A stretch of DNA of 64,000 nt. Source: Halobacillus sp. Nhm2S1. GTDB taxonomy: Bacteria; Bacillota; Bacilli; Bacillales; Halobacillaceae. Below the pieces are notes generated by a model. That model ran no database searches, was not told the DNA's origin, and was given only the letters and a program-made list of their open reading frames with translations. Positions 49,661-58,175 of the stretch are shown one piece after another. Position numbers and translations under genes: made by a program. Numbering within the stretch: the first letter of the stretch is position 1; every line of letters begins with the position of its first letter. The DNA is taken from the NCBI RefSeq assembly GCF_019599545.1, contig NZ_JAIEZV010000001.1, forward strand, positions 682,001-746,000, given 5' to 3'.

Positions 49661-50497
49661 TTAAACCACGGCTTTTTCATCAAGCAATTGTAATGAATCA
49701 ATGGCCCTGTGGAGGCTGCTGAATGTATGGATCCCTTTCATATTGATTCCAAGGCTGACCATTGTCTGGACGATATCAGGACGGATACCACTCATAATTC
49801 CTTCTACACCGGTTAGTTTTAAAGAATCAATTACTCTAAACAATTGATGAGCCACCATGGTATCAATAATACTAACGCCGGATAAATCTAAAATGATCGT
49901 TTCAAGTTCGTATTCTTCCCCTTGCTTCAATGCATTTTCCATGAGGAGCTGAGCCCTTTTCGTATCTATTTCCCCAACGATTGGAATGACACCCACGGTC
50001 TCTGTGACACGAACGATTGGCACGGAAAGTTCATCCACTGCATAATTAGCCGTTTGTATAGTATTTTCGAAGTCATCCATATACGATTGACTGACAAATT
50101 GAACCGCTTGATCAACGGCATGATTAAAAGGAGTAAGGATATCATAGAAATCATCAAAGGAAAGGTTTTGTGCTTTTGCTTCGTCTTTAATAATCGCACC
50201 TATGACTTCTCTATACTCACTTATTTCGACCAGGGCTATGTTCAGTGGTAATCTTAGTTCTACAAGTTCACCTGACACACGATCGCTCCACTTTTCCAGA
50301 TTTTGAGTAACCTCCTCAGAATCCTGAGTGAAAGAAATGGCATAGGCTTCAATTAATTCCATTCTCCAAGTAATTAATTGTTCTGAGACTCCTTTACCTA
50401 TTTCACGAGGTATAGCAACCGCACGGGCCAATTCTTCTTTCTGTTCCAGTATAGTAGTCGTTACAGGCGTTAATGTTGCTTCTTTTTCAGCCGTCAT
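49661..50497 (-). CDS. RsbR paralogue (STAS domain stressosome protein)
   Basis: A 278-residue stressosome-type protein. Residues 1-155 form a divergent sensory N-domain, probably a non-haem globin-like helical fold. Residues 160-275 form the STAS domain: SVPIVRVTETVGVIPIVGEIDTKRAQLLMENAL, ELETIILDLSGVSIIDTMVAHQLFRVIDSLKLTGVEGIMSGIRPDIVQTMVSLGINM. Candidate phospho-acceptors for RsbT are S206 in the LSGV position and T213. It should feed the SigB pathway; rsbS, rsbT and the rsbU-sigB genes are not here. GGGGG 7 nt before the ATG is the ribosome site. Confidence 0.87.
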   Translation of the reverse strand: MTAEKEATLTPVTTTILEQKEELARAVAIPREIGKGVSEQLITWRMELIEAYAISFTQDSEEVTQNLEKWSDRVSGELVELRLPLNIALVEISEYREVIGAIIKDEAKAQNLSFDDFYDILTPFNHAVDQAVQFVSQSYMDDFENTIQTANYAVDELSVPIVRVTETVGVIPIVGEIDTKRAQLLMENALKQGEEYELETIILDLSGVSIIDTMVAHQLFRVIDSLKLTGVEGIMSGIRPDIVQTMVSLGINMKGIHTFSSLHRAIDSLQLLDEKAVV

Positions 50498-50944
50498 CTA
50501 TTTTCCCCCTCAAAAATGTCGATCAATCATATAACTCTATTTTAATTACCGAATGATATTCATAAATATATTACAATAATATGAGATAAATTTCGAGTGG
50601 AAATAAGTATTTTATAGTATAATGATACATCACTGTTTTTTAGTACTTAGCGATTTTCAATCAAACCTATGATGTAGAAATAATGAACCTATATATCATC
50701 CTATAGAAAAACGACGGTTTATTAGCACTATATGACTAATCAATCATTTACTAAAACGGATTCTCTTTCAATATAGATAGAATCCTATATTCGGACTCAT
50801 TTCCCTTACTTGAATGATTCAGTCAGCTCTTCTAGGTAGTTTATCTTTTCCCTCTATTAAATGGTCTCCCCCTCATTTGAGTAAAGCCCCTATAAATCAT
50901 CACGTTAGCACTCTAGAAAGAGCTTGCTCATCCAACTTTGCCCC
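50498..50944. other. Gap without gene
   Basis: A 447-bp AT-rich gap between two minus-strand genes. A TATAAT in TATAGTATAATGATAC (near 50614) could be a plus-strand -10 box, but no -35 box or transcript end supports it. I see no small ORF with a ribosome site and no repeat. Confidence 0.35.
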
Positions 50945-51214
50945 TTACTCTCCTTTCATGTCCTTTTTCTTCAACGTAAATTTCATACCGGCCTCACCTG
51001 AGAAATCCACAAACAGCTTAGTTGCCCCCCCAGAATCAAGAGCCCCTGTCACGTGCAATTCAATCGTGTCAAGCTCAAACCCATGAAAAGAATTGACCAA
51101 TTCCGTCAATTCATCCGGTAGAAATTCTAAATACTTTTGGCTTGAGGTGTCTGCAATAGACGCCTCTTTTTGTTGGTCAGGCAGCATAAACGTAACCTTT
51201 TTTACTTCACTCAT
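50945..51214 (-). CDS. Small Pepco-like domain protein
   Basis: An 89-residue protein. LEFLPDELTELVNSFHGFELDTIELHVTGALDSGGATKLFVDFSGEAGMKFTLKKKD follows the plan of the small Pepco domain: a hydrophobic helix, a D-x-IEL strand, then a Gly-rich hairpin and a final F-x-(L/R)KK strand. That domain is associated in bacteria with conflict-type signalling proteins. The match is by pattern only and no partner gene is next to it. GGAGGTGTGCAGA supports the start at 51214. Large gaps lie on both sides. Confidence 0.5.
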   Translation of the reverse strand: MSEVKKVTFMLPDQQKEASIADTSSQKYLEFLPDELTELVNSFHGFELDTIELHVTGALDSGGATKLFVDFSGEAGMKFTLKKKDMKGE

Positions 51215-51763
51215 TCTGCACACCTCCGATTTTACGTATCATAGTACTTGTATGTAGATCTTTAATAACCCTTGAATGATTTCTTTTATCGTAAGAGCAT
51301 TCTTCACAAATAAATGTCCATTCGTTTCTTAAATAAGCCTTGAGCTCTATAAATCTTATTTCCTAGGGTCATGCATGTTCACGAAAAACCACTTCAACCT
51401 CTTTGATTTCTTTTTCACCATACATGCATGGAGGTTAATCCCAGCTCAAAAAAATTCTCCCTTCATATACTTTCTATTATCAATATCAAAATCCTTTATA
51501 ACAAAATGAATTGAGCCTTTCCTCTTTCCTATTCATGTATTCTCTGTTAATCCCCCTCAGAGTATAAAGGATTTATTCTCTTACCCATCCTGCCTTGTAT
51601 CAAGACAGCACGAGAGGAGACCCTAATTATTACCTGGATCCTTATACCTTTGTAATACACACCTTAATGATCAGATATCCATTCACACAACAAAAAGATG
51701 TAAAAAGTGATCCAAATCCTTTTTCTGAACGTTAACTAGGAAAATCATAAAAGAGGTGTAATC
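51215..51763. other. Gap without gene
   Basis: A 549-bp AT-rich divergent gap before the DoxX gene. It contains two nearby ATGCATG words (near 51371 and 51423) but no complete dyad, promoter pair or small ORF that I would defend. Confidence 0.35.
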
Positions 51764-52147
51764 ATGGAAAAAAAAATGGAATGGGGTTTACTAGGCGGAA
51801 GAATTGTACTTGGCGTAATTATGCTGGCCCACGGCATTCAGAAGCTTGGGGAGGTAAGCGATACCATTGCAATGTTCGAGAAAATCGGTCAGCCTGCGTG
51901 GCTTGCGTATGTAACAGCATTGATCGAAGGAATCGGAGGGCTATTTTTACTTCTTGGAATCTTTGTAGTGCCGTCAGCCATTTTACTTGGACTAACAATG
52001 GTAGGAGCTATCGTTCTTGTAAAACTCCCGATGGGTTTAATCGGTGGATTTGAATTTCCGCTGTCTTTGTTGGGTTTATCCTTTATTTTAGCTATGACAG
52101 GAAGTAGAAAATTCGCTATTTCTCAAATCATTACTAAAAAAGAATGA
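51764..52147 (+). CDS. DoxX family membrane protein
   Basis: A 127-residue protein with four hydrophobic segments. GGRIVLGVIMLAHGIQKLG (near residue 10), MFEKIGQPAWLAYVTALIEGIGGLFLLLGIFVVPSAILLGLTMVGAI and FEFPLSLLGLSFILAMTGSRKFAI are the DoxX hallmarks. Family members are linked to thiol or quinone redox and to oxidative stress. AGAGGTGTAATC precedes the ATG. It has its own terminator and no operon partner. Confidence 0.87.
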   Translation: MEKKMEWGLLGGRIVLGVIMLAHGIQKLGEVSDTIAMFEKIGQPAWLAYVTALIEGIGGLFLLLGIFVVPSAILLGLTMVGAIVLVKLPMGLIGGFEFPLSLLGLSFILAMTGSRKFAISQIITKKE

Positions 52148-52272
52148 AAATAATATGCCCCAGCTAGTGAGGTGCACTCACTTACACAATCTATAAGAAT
52201 TAGTATCGTTTCCTTAGTATTTCCGCTTTGAAAGAAGCGGTTTTCAATATATAACACTATAGAGATCAAAAC

Positions 52273-52308
52273 AAAACTGAGTAGCCTCTTCATCTACTCA
52301 GTTTTTTA
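52273..52308 (+). terminator. Intrinsic terminator downstream of DoxX gene
   Basis: AAACTGAGTAG and CTACTCAGTTT arms followed by TTTAT, about 125 bp after the DoxX stop. Confidence 0.75.
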
Positions 52309-52436
52309 TGATGACTATTAATTATATCTTTAGATCAATACAGAAGGTTAAGGAAGAAACTCCTTTTTTAGACACTATTTGCTTTCCACGTTCACCTTTT
52401 TCACTTAAAGGAAGGAATGGTGTAATGTATTTCGAC

Positions 52437-52799
52437 TTATTCCACTTTTTCAATTTTACCTACTTCTGATTGCGCAGGGTACGATTCTGATGCACCTTCT
52501 ACTGCCCATACCTTTACTCGATCGCCTTTCTTAAGACCTGAAAAGTCATCAAAAAAGCCACTAGGTTTAAATGAGAAAGGATGGTATTTACTTTTCTCTT
52601 TTTGGGAAAAGCCGTTCCAATTTTTGTTTTCAGCCTGGGTTTCTGTTATACCTGCCACAACCAATATATAATCATCTTCTACTGACATGATCTATCCTTC
52701 TATGGTAGGATCACCTTTGAATTGTTCCTTGCTATGGCCGCACCCTGTGGTAGTGAGGATCAAGAGCGGAATGATGATTAACATAAGAATATGCTTTAT
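52437..52799 (-). pseudogene. DUF3221 lipoprotein with lost start codon and in-frame amber
   Basis: A single frame runs from 52799 to 52437. It reads (ATA)KHILMLIIIPLLI then LTTTGCGHSKEQFKGDPTIEG, a lipoprotein signal with lipobox TTGC, then TAG at 52692-52694, then IMSVEDDYILVVAGITETQAENKNW..DRVKVWAVEGASESYPAQSEVGKIEKVE, a DUF3221 domain. The family has Tyr at the stop position (EGY), so TAG replaces TAT or TAC. AGAGGGGG lies 6 nt before the ATA codon, where ATG is expected. The domain could still be made from the ATG at 52688 (83 residues) but would stay in the cytosol. Both changes are point mutations in one frame, indicating decay. Confidence 0.72.
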
Positions 52800-52840
52800 A
52801 CCCAACCCCCTCTGAAAAGAAAGGTTTTGGTCCATCCCCC

Positions 52841-53842
52841 TTACAATTCTGAACGAACAGGCGGCCCGTATTCTTTTAGTGTGCCGTTTTCTAGATCATC
52901 CACATGGTTGTATAGAATATCATCGATTTCACGCAGCTCATCGTTGGTCAACTGGAACTCGTCGGTTTCGTTGACACCATCCAGCTGAGATGGTTTACGC
53001 GCGCCCCATAAAGCAACATCTGCGCCTGGTTTATGGTCGAGCAGCCAGCGGATCGAAAGCTGGATAATGTTACGGTCGCGTTTTTCAGCGAAATGTTGAA
53101 GTTCCTCCACCGCGTCAATCAGACTAGGGAAACGATCGCCCTGGAACAGTTCAATATTACTTCTGAGGTCATCATCCGGGAACGAGGCATCTTTGGAATA
53201 CTTTCCTGTCAGCATGCCGTGCGCGAGGGATCCCCAGGATAACGTAGAAATTTCGTGGTTGTGGCAGTATTCAAACCACTCGATTAAGTATCGCTGCAGC
53301 ATATTTAAATGCATCTGCGAGGTATGAATCGGGGCATATTTCTGCCACTCGTCCATTTGTTCAGGGCTGAAATTACTTACACCAATGGCACGGATTTTCC
53401 CTTGTTCATAAAACTCTTTCATCTTCTTTGCCGTCTTATCGATTGATTCATCGGTATCCGGCCAATGGATTTGATATAAGTCGATATAGTCGGTTTGCAG
53501 ACGATCCAAGCTTTTCTGCAGTTCTTCTTCCAGATGAGCAGGTCTACTATCCCGGTAGTTGCCGTCATCAGTGAAATCGATCCCGGCTTTTGTAGCCAGA
53601 ACAAGATCCTCCCGGTTTACCTCCGACTGAGCAATCGCCCTGCCAATCAATTCTTCGGATAACCCCTGCCCGTAGGCGGGTGCGGTATCGATCGTAGTCA
53701 CACCTTGATCTATCGCTGCTTTTATTGTATCAATCGATTGTTCTTCATCTGTACCACCCCATCCGGTACCGCCGATGGCCCATGTACCCAGGGCTATGCG
53801 TGAGGCTTCGACGTCACTGCGTCCTAATTTTACTTTTTTCAT
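52841..53842 (-). CDS. Aldo/keto reductase
   Basis: A 333-residue NADPH-dependent aldo/keto reductase of the IolS/YqkF type. The catalytic tetrad is visible: Asp in TIDTAPAYG with the Tyr in the same motif, Lys in LATKAG, and His in LYQIHWPD. IGVSNFSPEQM and the C-terminal NADP-binding WGARKPSQLDGV also fit. The strand order is the standard TIM barrel; the substrate is unknown. AAGGAGGGACTTTTC is a strong ribosome site. It is on the same strand as the OYE-family gene upstream, but that gene has its own terminator. Confidence 0.88.
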   Translation of the reverse strand: MKKVKLGRSDVEASRIALGTWAIGGTGWGGTDEEQSIDTIKAAIDQGVTTIDTAPAYGQGLSEELIGRAIAQSEVNREDLVLATKAGIDFTDDGNYRDSRPAHLEEELQKSLDRLQTDYIDLYQIHWPDTDESIDKTAKKMKEFYEQGKIRAIGVSNFSPEQMDEWQKYAPIHTSQMHLNMLQRYLIEWFEYCHNHEISTLSWGSLAHGMLTGKYSKDASFPDDDLRSNIELFQGDRFPSLIDAVEELQHFAEKRDRNIIQLSIRWLLDHKPGADVALWGARKPSQLDGVNETDEFQLTNDELREIDDILYNHVDDLENGTLKEYGPPVRSEL

Positions 53843-53959
53843 GAAAAGTCCCTCCTTATAATAGACGTTTTTCCTTCATGGAAGACAACGAAACTTTTGA
53901 ATCGTCCAACCTCTTTAAAAAAGATGCAAAGCTTCTTTGCTGTTTACCTAAACTAAATA

Positions 53960-53995
53960 GAAAAAAACAGACGTCCTGATTGAAGGACGCCTGTC
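53960..53995 (-). terminator. Intrinsic terminator after OYE gene
   Basis: ACAGGCGTCCT and AGGACGTCTGT arms followed on the minus strand by TTTTTTTC. Confidence 0.82.
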
Positions 53996-54001
53996 ATATC
54001 A

Positions 54002-55102
54002 TTAGTATAGTTTTTTCAGCGCTTCTTTATTGAATGCTAGAAGATCATCCGCTCTACCTTCATGAACTTTCTTCACCCATTCAGGATCCATCAATAAAGA
54101 ACGGCCAATGGCCACAAGGTCGAACTCCTCACGATCCAGTTTCTCTACTAAACCGTCCAGACTTGTTGTACCAGCACCAGAAAAGTCGGTGAAGACACCA
54201 TCCAGGCCGACAGAACCAACGGAAATGACCGGTTTACCTGAGAGTTTCTTCGTCCAGCCGGCAAGGTTCAAGTCGGAACCTTCAAACTCAGGCTCCCAGA
54301 ACCTGCGGGTCGAGCAGTGGAATATGTCCACGCCTGCTTCAACAAGCGGCTGAAGGAAACGTTCAAGCTCCTCTGGTGTGTGGACCAGTTTCGCTTGGAA
54401 GTCGTTCATTTTCCACTGGGAAAAACGGAAAATGATCGGGAAATCTTCTCCGACTTCACGACGGCATGCTTCTACGATTTCGACGGCAAACTGCGTGCGC
54501 CCAACGAAATCCCCGCCATAACGGTCGGTGCGTTTATTGGTGTTTTCCCAGAAGAACTGGTCAATCAAGTACCCATGAGCTCCATGAATTTCAATCGCAT
54601 CAAAACCGAGGCGCTTCGCATCCGCTGCCGCTTTGGCATAGGATTCTACTAAGCCTTCTACTTCCTCTGTAGTCAATGGTTCGGTCACCTTCTCCCCATC
54701 CAGGCTCAGGCCTGATGGCCCCACCGGCATGGCCTCTTCATTTGGAAGGTCTCCTTTGCTGCGAGTCATTCCTACATGCCATAGCTGCGGAGCAATTTTA
54801 CCGCCGGCCTCATGTACTTCTTTCACTACATTCGCCCAGCCGTTCAATGCCTTCTCTCCATGAAACACAGGAATATTCCCACCAGATACAGAAGCCGGAT
54901 GGTCGATCCCTGTTCCTTCTGTAATTATCAAACCGACTTCATTCTCCGCACGTCTGCGGTAATAAGCCGCCACTTCCTCATTAGGAACGTTCCCAGGGGA
55001 GAACCCACGGGTCATCGGTGCCATCACAGTCCGGTTCGGAAGGTTTAATTTGTCACTCGTAAACGTATTAAATAAAGGTTTCGTTGTTGTTTGGTTTGTC
55101 AT
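54002..55102 (-). CDS. NADH:flavin oxidoreductase (Old Yellow Enzyme family)
   Basis: A 366-residue FMN-dependent TIM-barrel enzyme. LPNRTVMAPMTRGFSPGNVPNEEVAAYYRRRA opens it. AFDAIEIHGAHGYLIDQFFWENTNKRTDRYGGD has the family His-Gly-Ala-His loop and the FMN-binding end, and DFPIIFRFSQWKMNDFQAK and VAIGRSLLMDPEWVKKV follow. It reduces activated C=C bonds of enals, enones or nitro compounds with NAD(P)H. The frame extends to 55270, but the ATG at 55102 has AAGGAGG 7 nt upstream and matches the family start. Confidence 0.9.
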   Translation of the reverse strand: MTNQTTTKPLFNTFTSDKLNLPNRTVMAPMTRGFSPGNVPNEEVAAYYRRRAENEVGLIITEGTGIDHPASVSGGNIPVFHGEKALNGWANVVKEVHEAGGKIAPQLWHVGMTRSKGDLPNEEAMPVGPSGLSLDGEKVTEPLTTEEVEGLVESYAKAAADAKRLGFDAIEIHGAHGYLIDQFFWENTNKRTDRYGGDFVGRTQFAVEIVEACRREVGEDFPIIFRFSQWKMNDFQAKLVHTPEELERFLQPLVEAGVDIFHCSTRRFWEPEFEGSDLNLAGWTKKLSGKPVISVGSVGLDGVFTDFSGAGTTSLDGLVEKLDREEFDLVAIGRSLLMDPEWVKKVHEGRADDLLAFNKEALKKLY

Positions 55103-55324
55103 TGATCTGCCTCCTTTTGCAACGGTATCTTTCATTATTACAGATAAAAAAAGGCAGCGAAAGAAATCTGCTTCGATCCAGCACATTCTTTCACCACGAG
55201 AACAGGTTGTTAAAAAATCGCGCTTTCTCAAGAATATAGATCTAGCAGCAAATGAGATTTCCACTAACAAAAAAATGCACTCCTAAATAGGAGTACATTT
55301 CCATTACGATTCCTCATTCCGATT

Positions 55325-55681
55325 TTATGATCTAAAATTATCGATAGTAAAATGAAACCATTTCACTCCAGTAAAGGTAGGAGAAGAACATATTCCTTCG
55401 AACTCCACTTGCTTTCCCTCGTTTAAAAAAGGGCCTCTCACAAGAACTTCCCGCCCAAGCTGATTTGCCTTTTGTAACACCTGGAATACGGCTCTTTCCG
55501 GATTTTCCAATTGCAGATTGGTTGTACATCCGATTTCAAAGAGCTTTTCATCTTTCCAGTACCGCTCAAATTTCAATACATGAAGCTCTCCAATTTCTTG
55601 AGAGAGTTTTTTCGTAACTTTTTCAGCTTTCTCTTTAGATGATGCTTCTATGAAGATCCGCCAATGAATGGTCTCAAACAA
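55325..55681 (-). CDS. Hypothetical protein, 118 aa
   Basis: A soluble protein starting from TTG at 55681, chosen because GGGAGG is 8 nt upstream while the in-frame ATG at 55705 has no site. It begins MFETIHWRIFIEASSKEKAEKVTKKLSQEIGELHV and contains FEIGCTTNLQLENPERAVFQVLQKANQLGREVLVRGP and VKWFHFTIDN. The alternating strands and helices suggest a small alpha/beta fold, of the sort found in immunity proteins. No family is firmly recognised. It lies just downstream of the DUF2716 gene on the same strand. Confidence 0.62.
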   Translation of the reverse strand: MFETIHWRIFIEASSKEKAEKVTKKLSQEIGELHVLKFERYWKDEKLFEIGCTTNLQLENPERAVFQVLQKANQLGREVLVRGPFLNEGKQVEFEGICSSPTFTGVKWFHFTIDNFRS

Positions 55682-55753
55682 ACGAACGACCTCCCTATGA
55701 CACACTCAGGTTCATGTTAGGTACACAACGATCATGGACTCAACGATGGAGTG

Positions 55754-56254
55754 TCATGCTTTTAATTTCTGCCGAATGATTTTTAGAAACATGGCTGGTT
55801 TGTTTTTCTCCAATGAATAGAGGAGATCTTTCCCGTATAAGGAAATGCTGCCTTCCCAAGGATGACCCAAAATTCCCCAGTTAAAATCTTTTTCAATGAA
55901 AAAGTAATAATCCCCGTCAGGAAATACCGGAATGATCCACTCTTTCCATTCATTCTTGGGAAAGTTCAGATGAGGATTGACCCGATAGCCTTCATGCTGC
56001 CATTCAAGAGCTAACAAAAACTCGTCTTTTGGAACAAGCTCTTGAAACATTTGTAATGATTTCTCTTCTAGATCCCGATAAACATTCAAGTTTATGGATG
56101 CCCCATAGTAAGCTGAAACATCATAGGTAACAAAAGGGGAAGGTAAATGGAAGGATGGAAATTCAGAGACGCTGGGCTGAAATTTGAATTCCTGATCTAT
56201 CCTTCTCCATACTTCCTCATAGGATTTACTAGAAAGTGCCTGCCAATTCCTCAT
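55754..56254 (-). CDS. DUF2716 family protein
   Basis: A 166-residue soluble protein of the DUF2716 family. NWQALSSKSYEEVWRRIDQEFKFQPSVSEFPSFHLPSPFVTYDVSAYY at the start and PDGDYYFFIEKDFNWGILGHPWEGSISLYGKDLLYSLEKNKP at the end match the family pattern (GHPWE and the late aromatic cluster). Function is unknown; relatives are scattered in Bacilli as isolated genes. It precedes the 118-residue hypothetical by about 70 bp on the same strand. Confidence 0.8.
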   Translation of the reverse strand: MRNWQALSSKSYEEVWRRIDQEFKFQPSVSEFPSFHLPSPFVTYDVSAYYGASINLNVYRDLEEKSLQMFQELVPKDEFLLALEWQHEGYRVNPHLNFPKNEWKEWIIPVFPDGDYYFFIEKDFNWGILGHPWEGSISLYGKDLLYSLEKNKPAMFLKIIRQKLKA

Positions 56255-56460
56255 AAATCACCGCCTGCTCCTTTTACGATTCCTAAACCCTTAAAATTCT
56301 TGACCATCCGTATGATTCCCTATTTTCATAAGCTTATTTACCTTCCAATTCTTCTCTTACATTTTACTGTTTGATGATCCAATCAACGTTTTTATCTCAC
56401 ATACATCTTCACGCAAACCAAAAACGCCACTTGAAACTTCGCCTGGGTGATCGAGAGCTT

Positions 56461-56934
56461 TTACTCAAATGACTCTGCCATTTTGATCAAATCTGCTTTC
56501 GAAACATCACTCTCAGACCCCTGATCCATAGACTTCAACACATATTGAATGTCCCCTTCTTGCCACCTTAACGTTTGATCACCTGAATCATTGATAAAAT
56601 ATCCCCCGGAGATGTGATCTATTTCTACCTCTTGATAGTCCTCTTCAGAGGTTGAGCTTACTTCACTTCCATTCACGGTTAATAAACTAAGGTGTTCATT
56701 TCCCTCTCCATAAAAGTCAAAGTTTAGCGTATTCACCGGTTGCTGTAATTCAGGAGGCCGACTGAGGTCTGCTTGCTTCACTTCAAAGGGCAGTTCCGTA
56801 GGGAGTTGAGGCTGAAAAGAAACTTTTTCTAATTCTTCGTTTAACCCTGTAGGATCAAACTCCTGCAGTCCATCTGTAGAACCACATCCAACGATGAACA
56901 CCGGGAGAGCGATAAGTAAAATTAATTTCTTCAT
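56461..56934 (-). CDS. Lipoprotein, DUF4367-like
   Basis: A 157-residue lipoprotein with signal MKKLILLIALPVFIVGC (C17). The mature part contains VSFQPQLPTELPFEVKQADLSRPPELQQPVNTLNFDFYGEGNEHLSLLTVNG and ends GDQTLRWQEGDIQYVLKSMDQGSESDVSKADLIKMAESFE. The closing pattern LRWQEGD-x-Y-x-L then (L/I)IKxAESF is that of DUF4367, found in anti-sigma factors and lipoproteins. Function is unknown. GAAAGGAAGATGAC is the ribosome site. Confidence 0.75.
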   Translation of the reverse strand: MKKLILLIALPVFIVGCGSTDGLQEFDPTGLNEELEKVSFQPQLPTELPFEVKQADLSRPPELQQPVNTLNFDFYGEGNEHLSLLTVNGSEVSSTSEEDYQEVEIDHISGGYFINDSGDQTLRWQEGDIQYVLKSMDQGSESDVSKADLIKMAESFE

Positions 56935-57083
56935 GTCATCTTCCTTTCTTCAATCTTTCCTATTCCATCTAGGAAAGTGATGGGTTTTCTGCATCTGCTT
57001 TCCATACTATTCCAAAAGACAGACCTGGTCTATCTCTAATCATCATTACTTCCTTTTCCCTATGTGCTTCTAATCTAAAGGAT

Positions 57084-57170
57084 TTAATTCTTTTTCCTCC
57101 ATACTCCTTTTCCGTACCCTACAGCAAGAACACTAAATAGACTACCAACTAAAAGAATGATCACAGTCAT
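57084..57170 (-). CDS. Small membrane peptide, 28 aa, unknown
   Basis: GGTTGGGAGGTAAACG stands before an ATG at 57168-57170 (GGGAGG, 6 nt spacing), opening a 28-codon frame. The peptide is MTVIILLVGSLFSVLAVGYG followed by KGVWRKKN: one membrane helix of about 19 residues and a basic cytosolic tail. The combination of an excellent ribosome site, a full-length helix and the positive-inside tail makes it a credible small protein rather than a chance frame. No family is recognised. Confidence 0.6.
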   Translation of the reverse strand: MTVIILLVGSLFSVLAVGYGKGVWRKKN

Positions 57171-57437
57171 CGTTTACCTCCCAACCAAAGTTAAAATGTA
57201 GAGTCTGTTTATTGCCTATACGACTGAAGATGGATCACGTTTCATAGAACCTTCAATGAGTCATCAAGTAATCTTTAACCTCTATAAGAAAGGGATAGAC
57301 GTATCTTCTATATACTGCGACGTGATCGTAGAGTTACGCGTTAGTGGGGAGGACATTTCTGTAAAAATTCCAAGGGTAGGAAAGCAATGAATAGACTTCC
57401 GATCAACAATCGTCCGCATCTCATCCAACATATTTAA
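57171..57437. other. Gap without gene
   Basis: A 267-bp stretch between the small membrane peptide and the terminator of the acetyltransferase gene. An open frame at 57282-57473 has no ribosome site and runs into the terminator; I see nothing else. Confidence 0.35.
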
Positions 57438-57469
57438 GAAAAAAGGCAGCATAAAATGCTGCCTTAAGA
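57438..57469 (-). terminator. Intrinsic terminator after GNAT gene
   Basis: AAGGCAGCAT and ATGCTGCCTT arms followed by TTTTTC on the minus strand. Confidence 0.8.
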
Positions 57470-57493
57470 TCATACGTTCACCTCAGATCAATC

Positions 57494-57973
57494 TCATAAA
57501 GCATCTTGTTTGTTACACCGAATCTTAAATACATCGATCCTGTCATTCCTTTTATCAGAAACCGTTTCAACAAAAGTCCAGCCTCTACGTTTATAATACT
57601 CAGAAGCGTCTTCTGTTCTCAAAAAGACGCTATCAAAACCCAAATCGCTGCACACCTTCACTGTTTTACCCACCAGTTCTTGTCCGATCCCTCTTCCGCG
57701 ATGCTCAGGGGGAGTATAAAGCGAAGCTAGCCAAGGTGTATAGTTCTCTCTTCCTTCAAGGTCATGTTCAAAAAGAGAGACCGTCCCCACACAATCCCCG
57801 TTTTCTAGAGCAACAAGCGTTATAGGAAGCTTCCTTTGCTTGGTATACGAAAAGTATTCGACTACTTCATCGAAGGTTTTCTCACTTCCCGATTCGAGAA
57901 CAAACGCATGAAAAATCATCCTTGAAACATCTTTTATCTTCTCAGGATGGTTGGTTAAATAATCGATTTTCAC
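57494..57973 (-). CDS. GNAT family N-acetyltransferase
   Basis: A 159-residue GNAT enzyme. LPITLVALENGDCVGTVSLFEHDLEGRENYTPWLASLYTPPEHRGRGIGQELVGKTVKVCSDLGFDSVFLRTEDASEYYKRRGWTFVE contains the acetyl-CoA motif RGRGIGQEL and the C-terminal YYKRRGW. The substrate is unknown. It starts at GTG 57973, 8 nt after GGGGG; another GTG at 57982 abuts the site. It is monocistronic. Confidence 0.83.
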   Translation of the reverse strand: MKIDYLTNHPEKIKDVSRMIFHAFVLESGSEKTFDEVVEYFSYTKQRKLPITLVALENGDCVGTVSLFEHDLEGRENYTPWLASLYTPPEHRGRGIGQELVGKTVKVCSDLGFDSVFLRTEDASEYYKRRGWTFVETVSDKRNDRIDVFKIRCNKQDAL

Positions 57974-58175
57974 TTTCCACACCCCCTTACGTTTTCATTT
58001 TCGTATAGGCCCATGTCTCATTGATAAAGAGGTCTGGACTTTGAGATTAATATCATCTTCATCAATGGATAAGCTGTTAAGGACCATGACTTTTCTTCCT
58101 TTCACGCAAGAATTTCCAGCCGTCTCTTTTCCTTTCTAACTTCTAAGAGATTGTGCTTCATTAGCCCAATCAAAG

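Noticed and set aside
57282-57473. 63-codon ORF on the minus strand
   Set aside because: It begins inside the terminator stem of the upstream gene and has no ribosome site.
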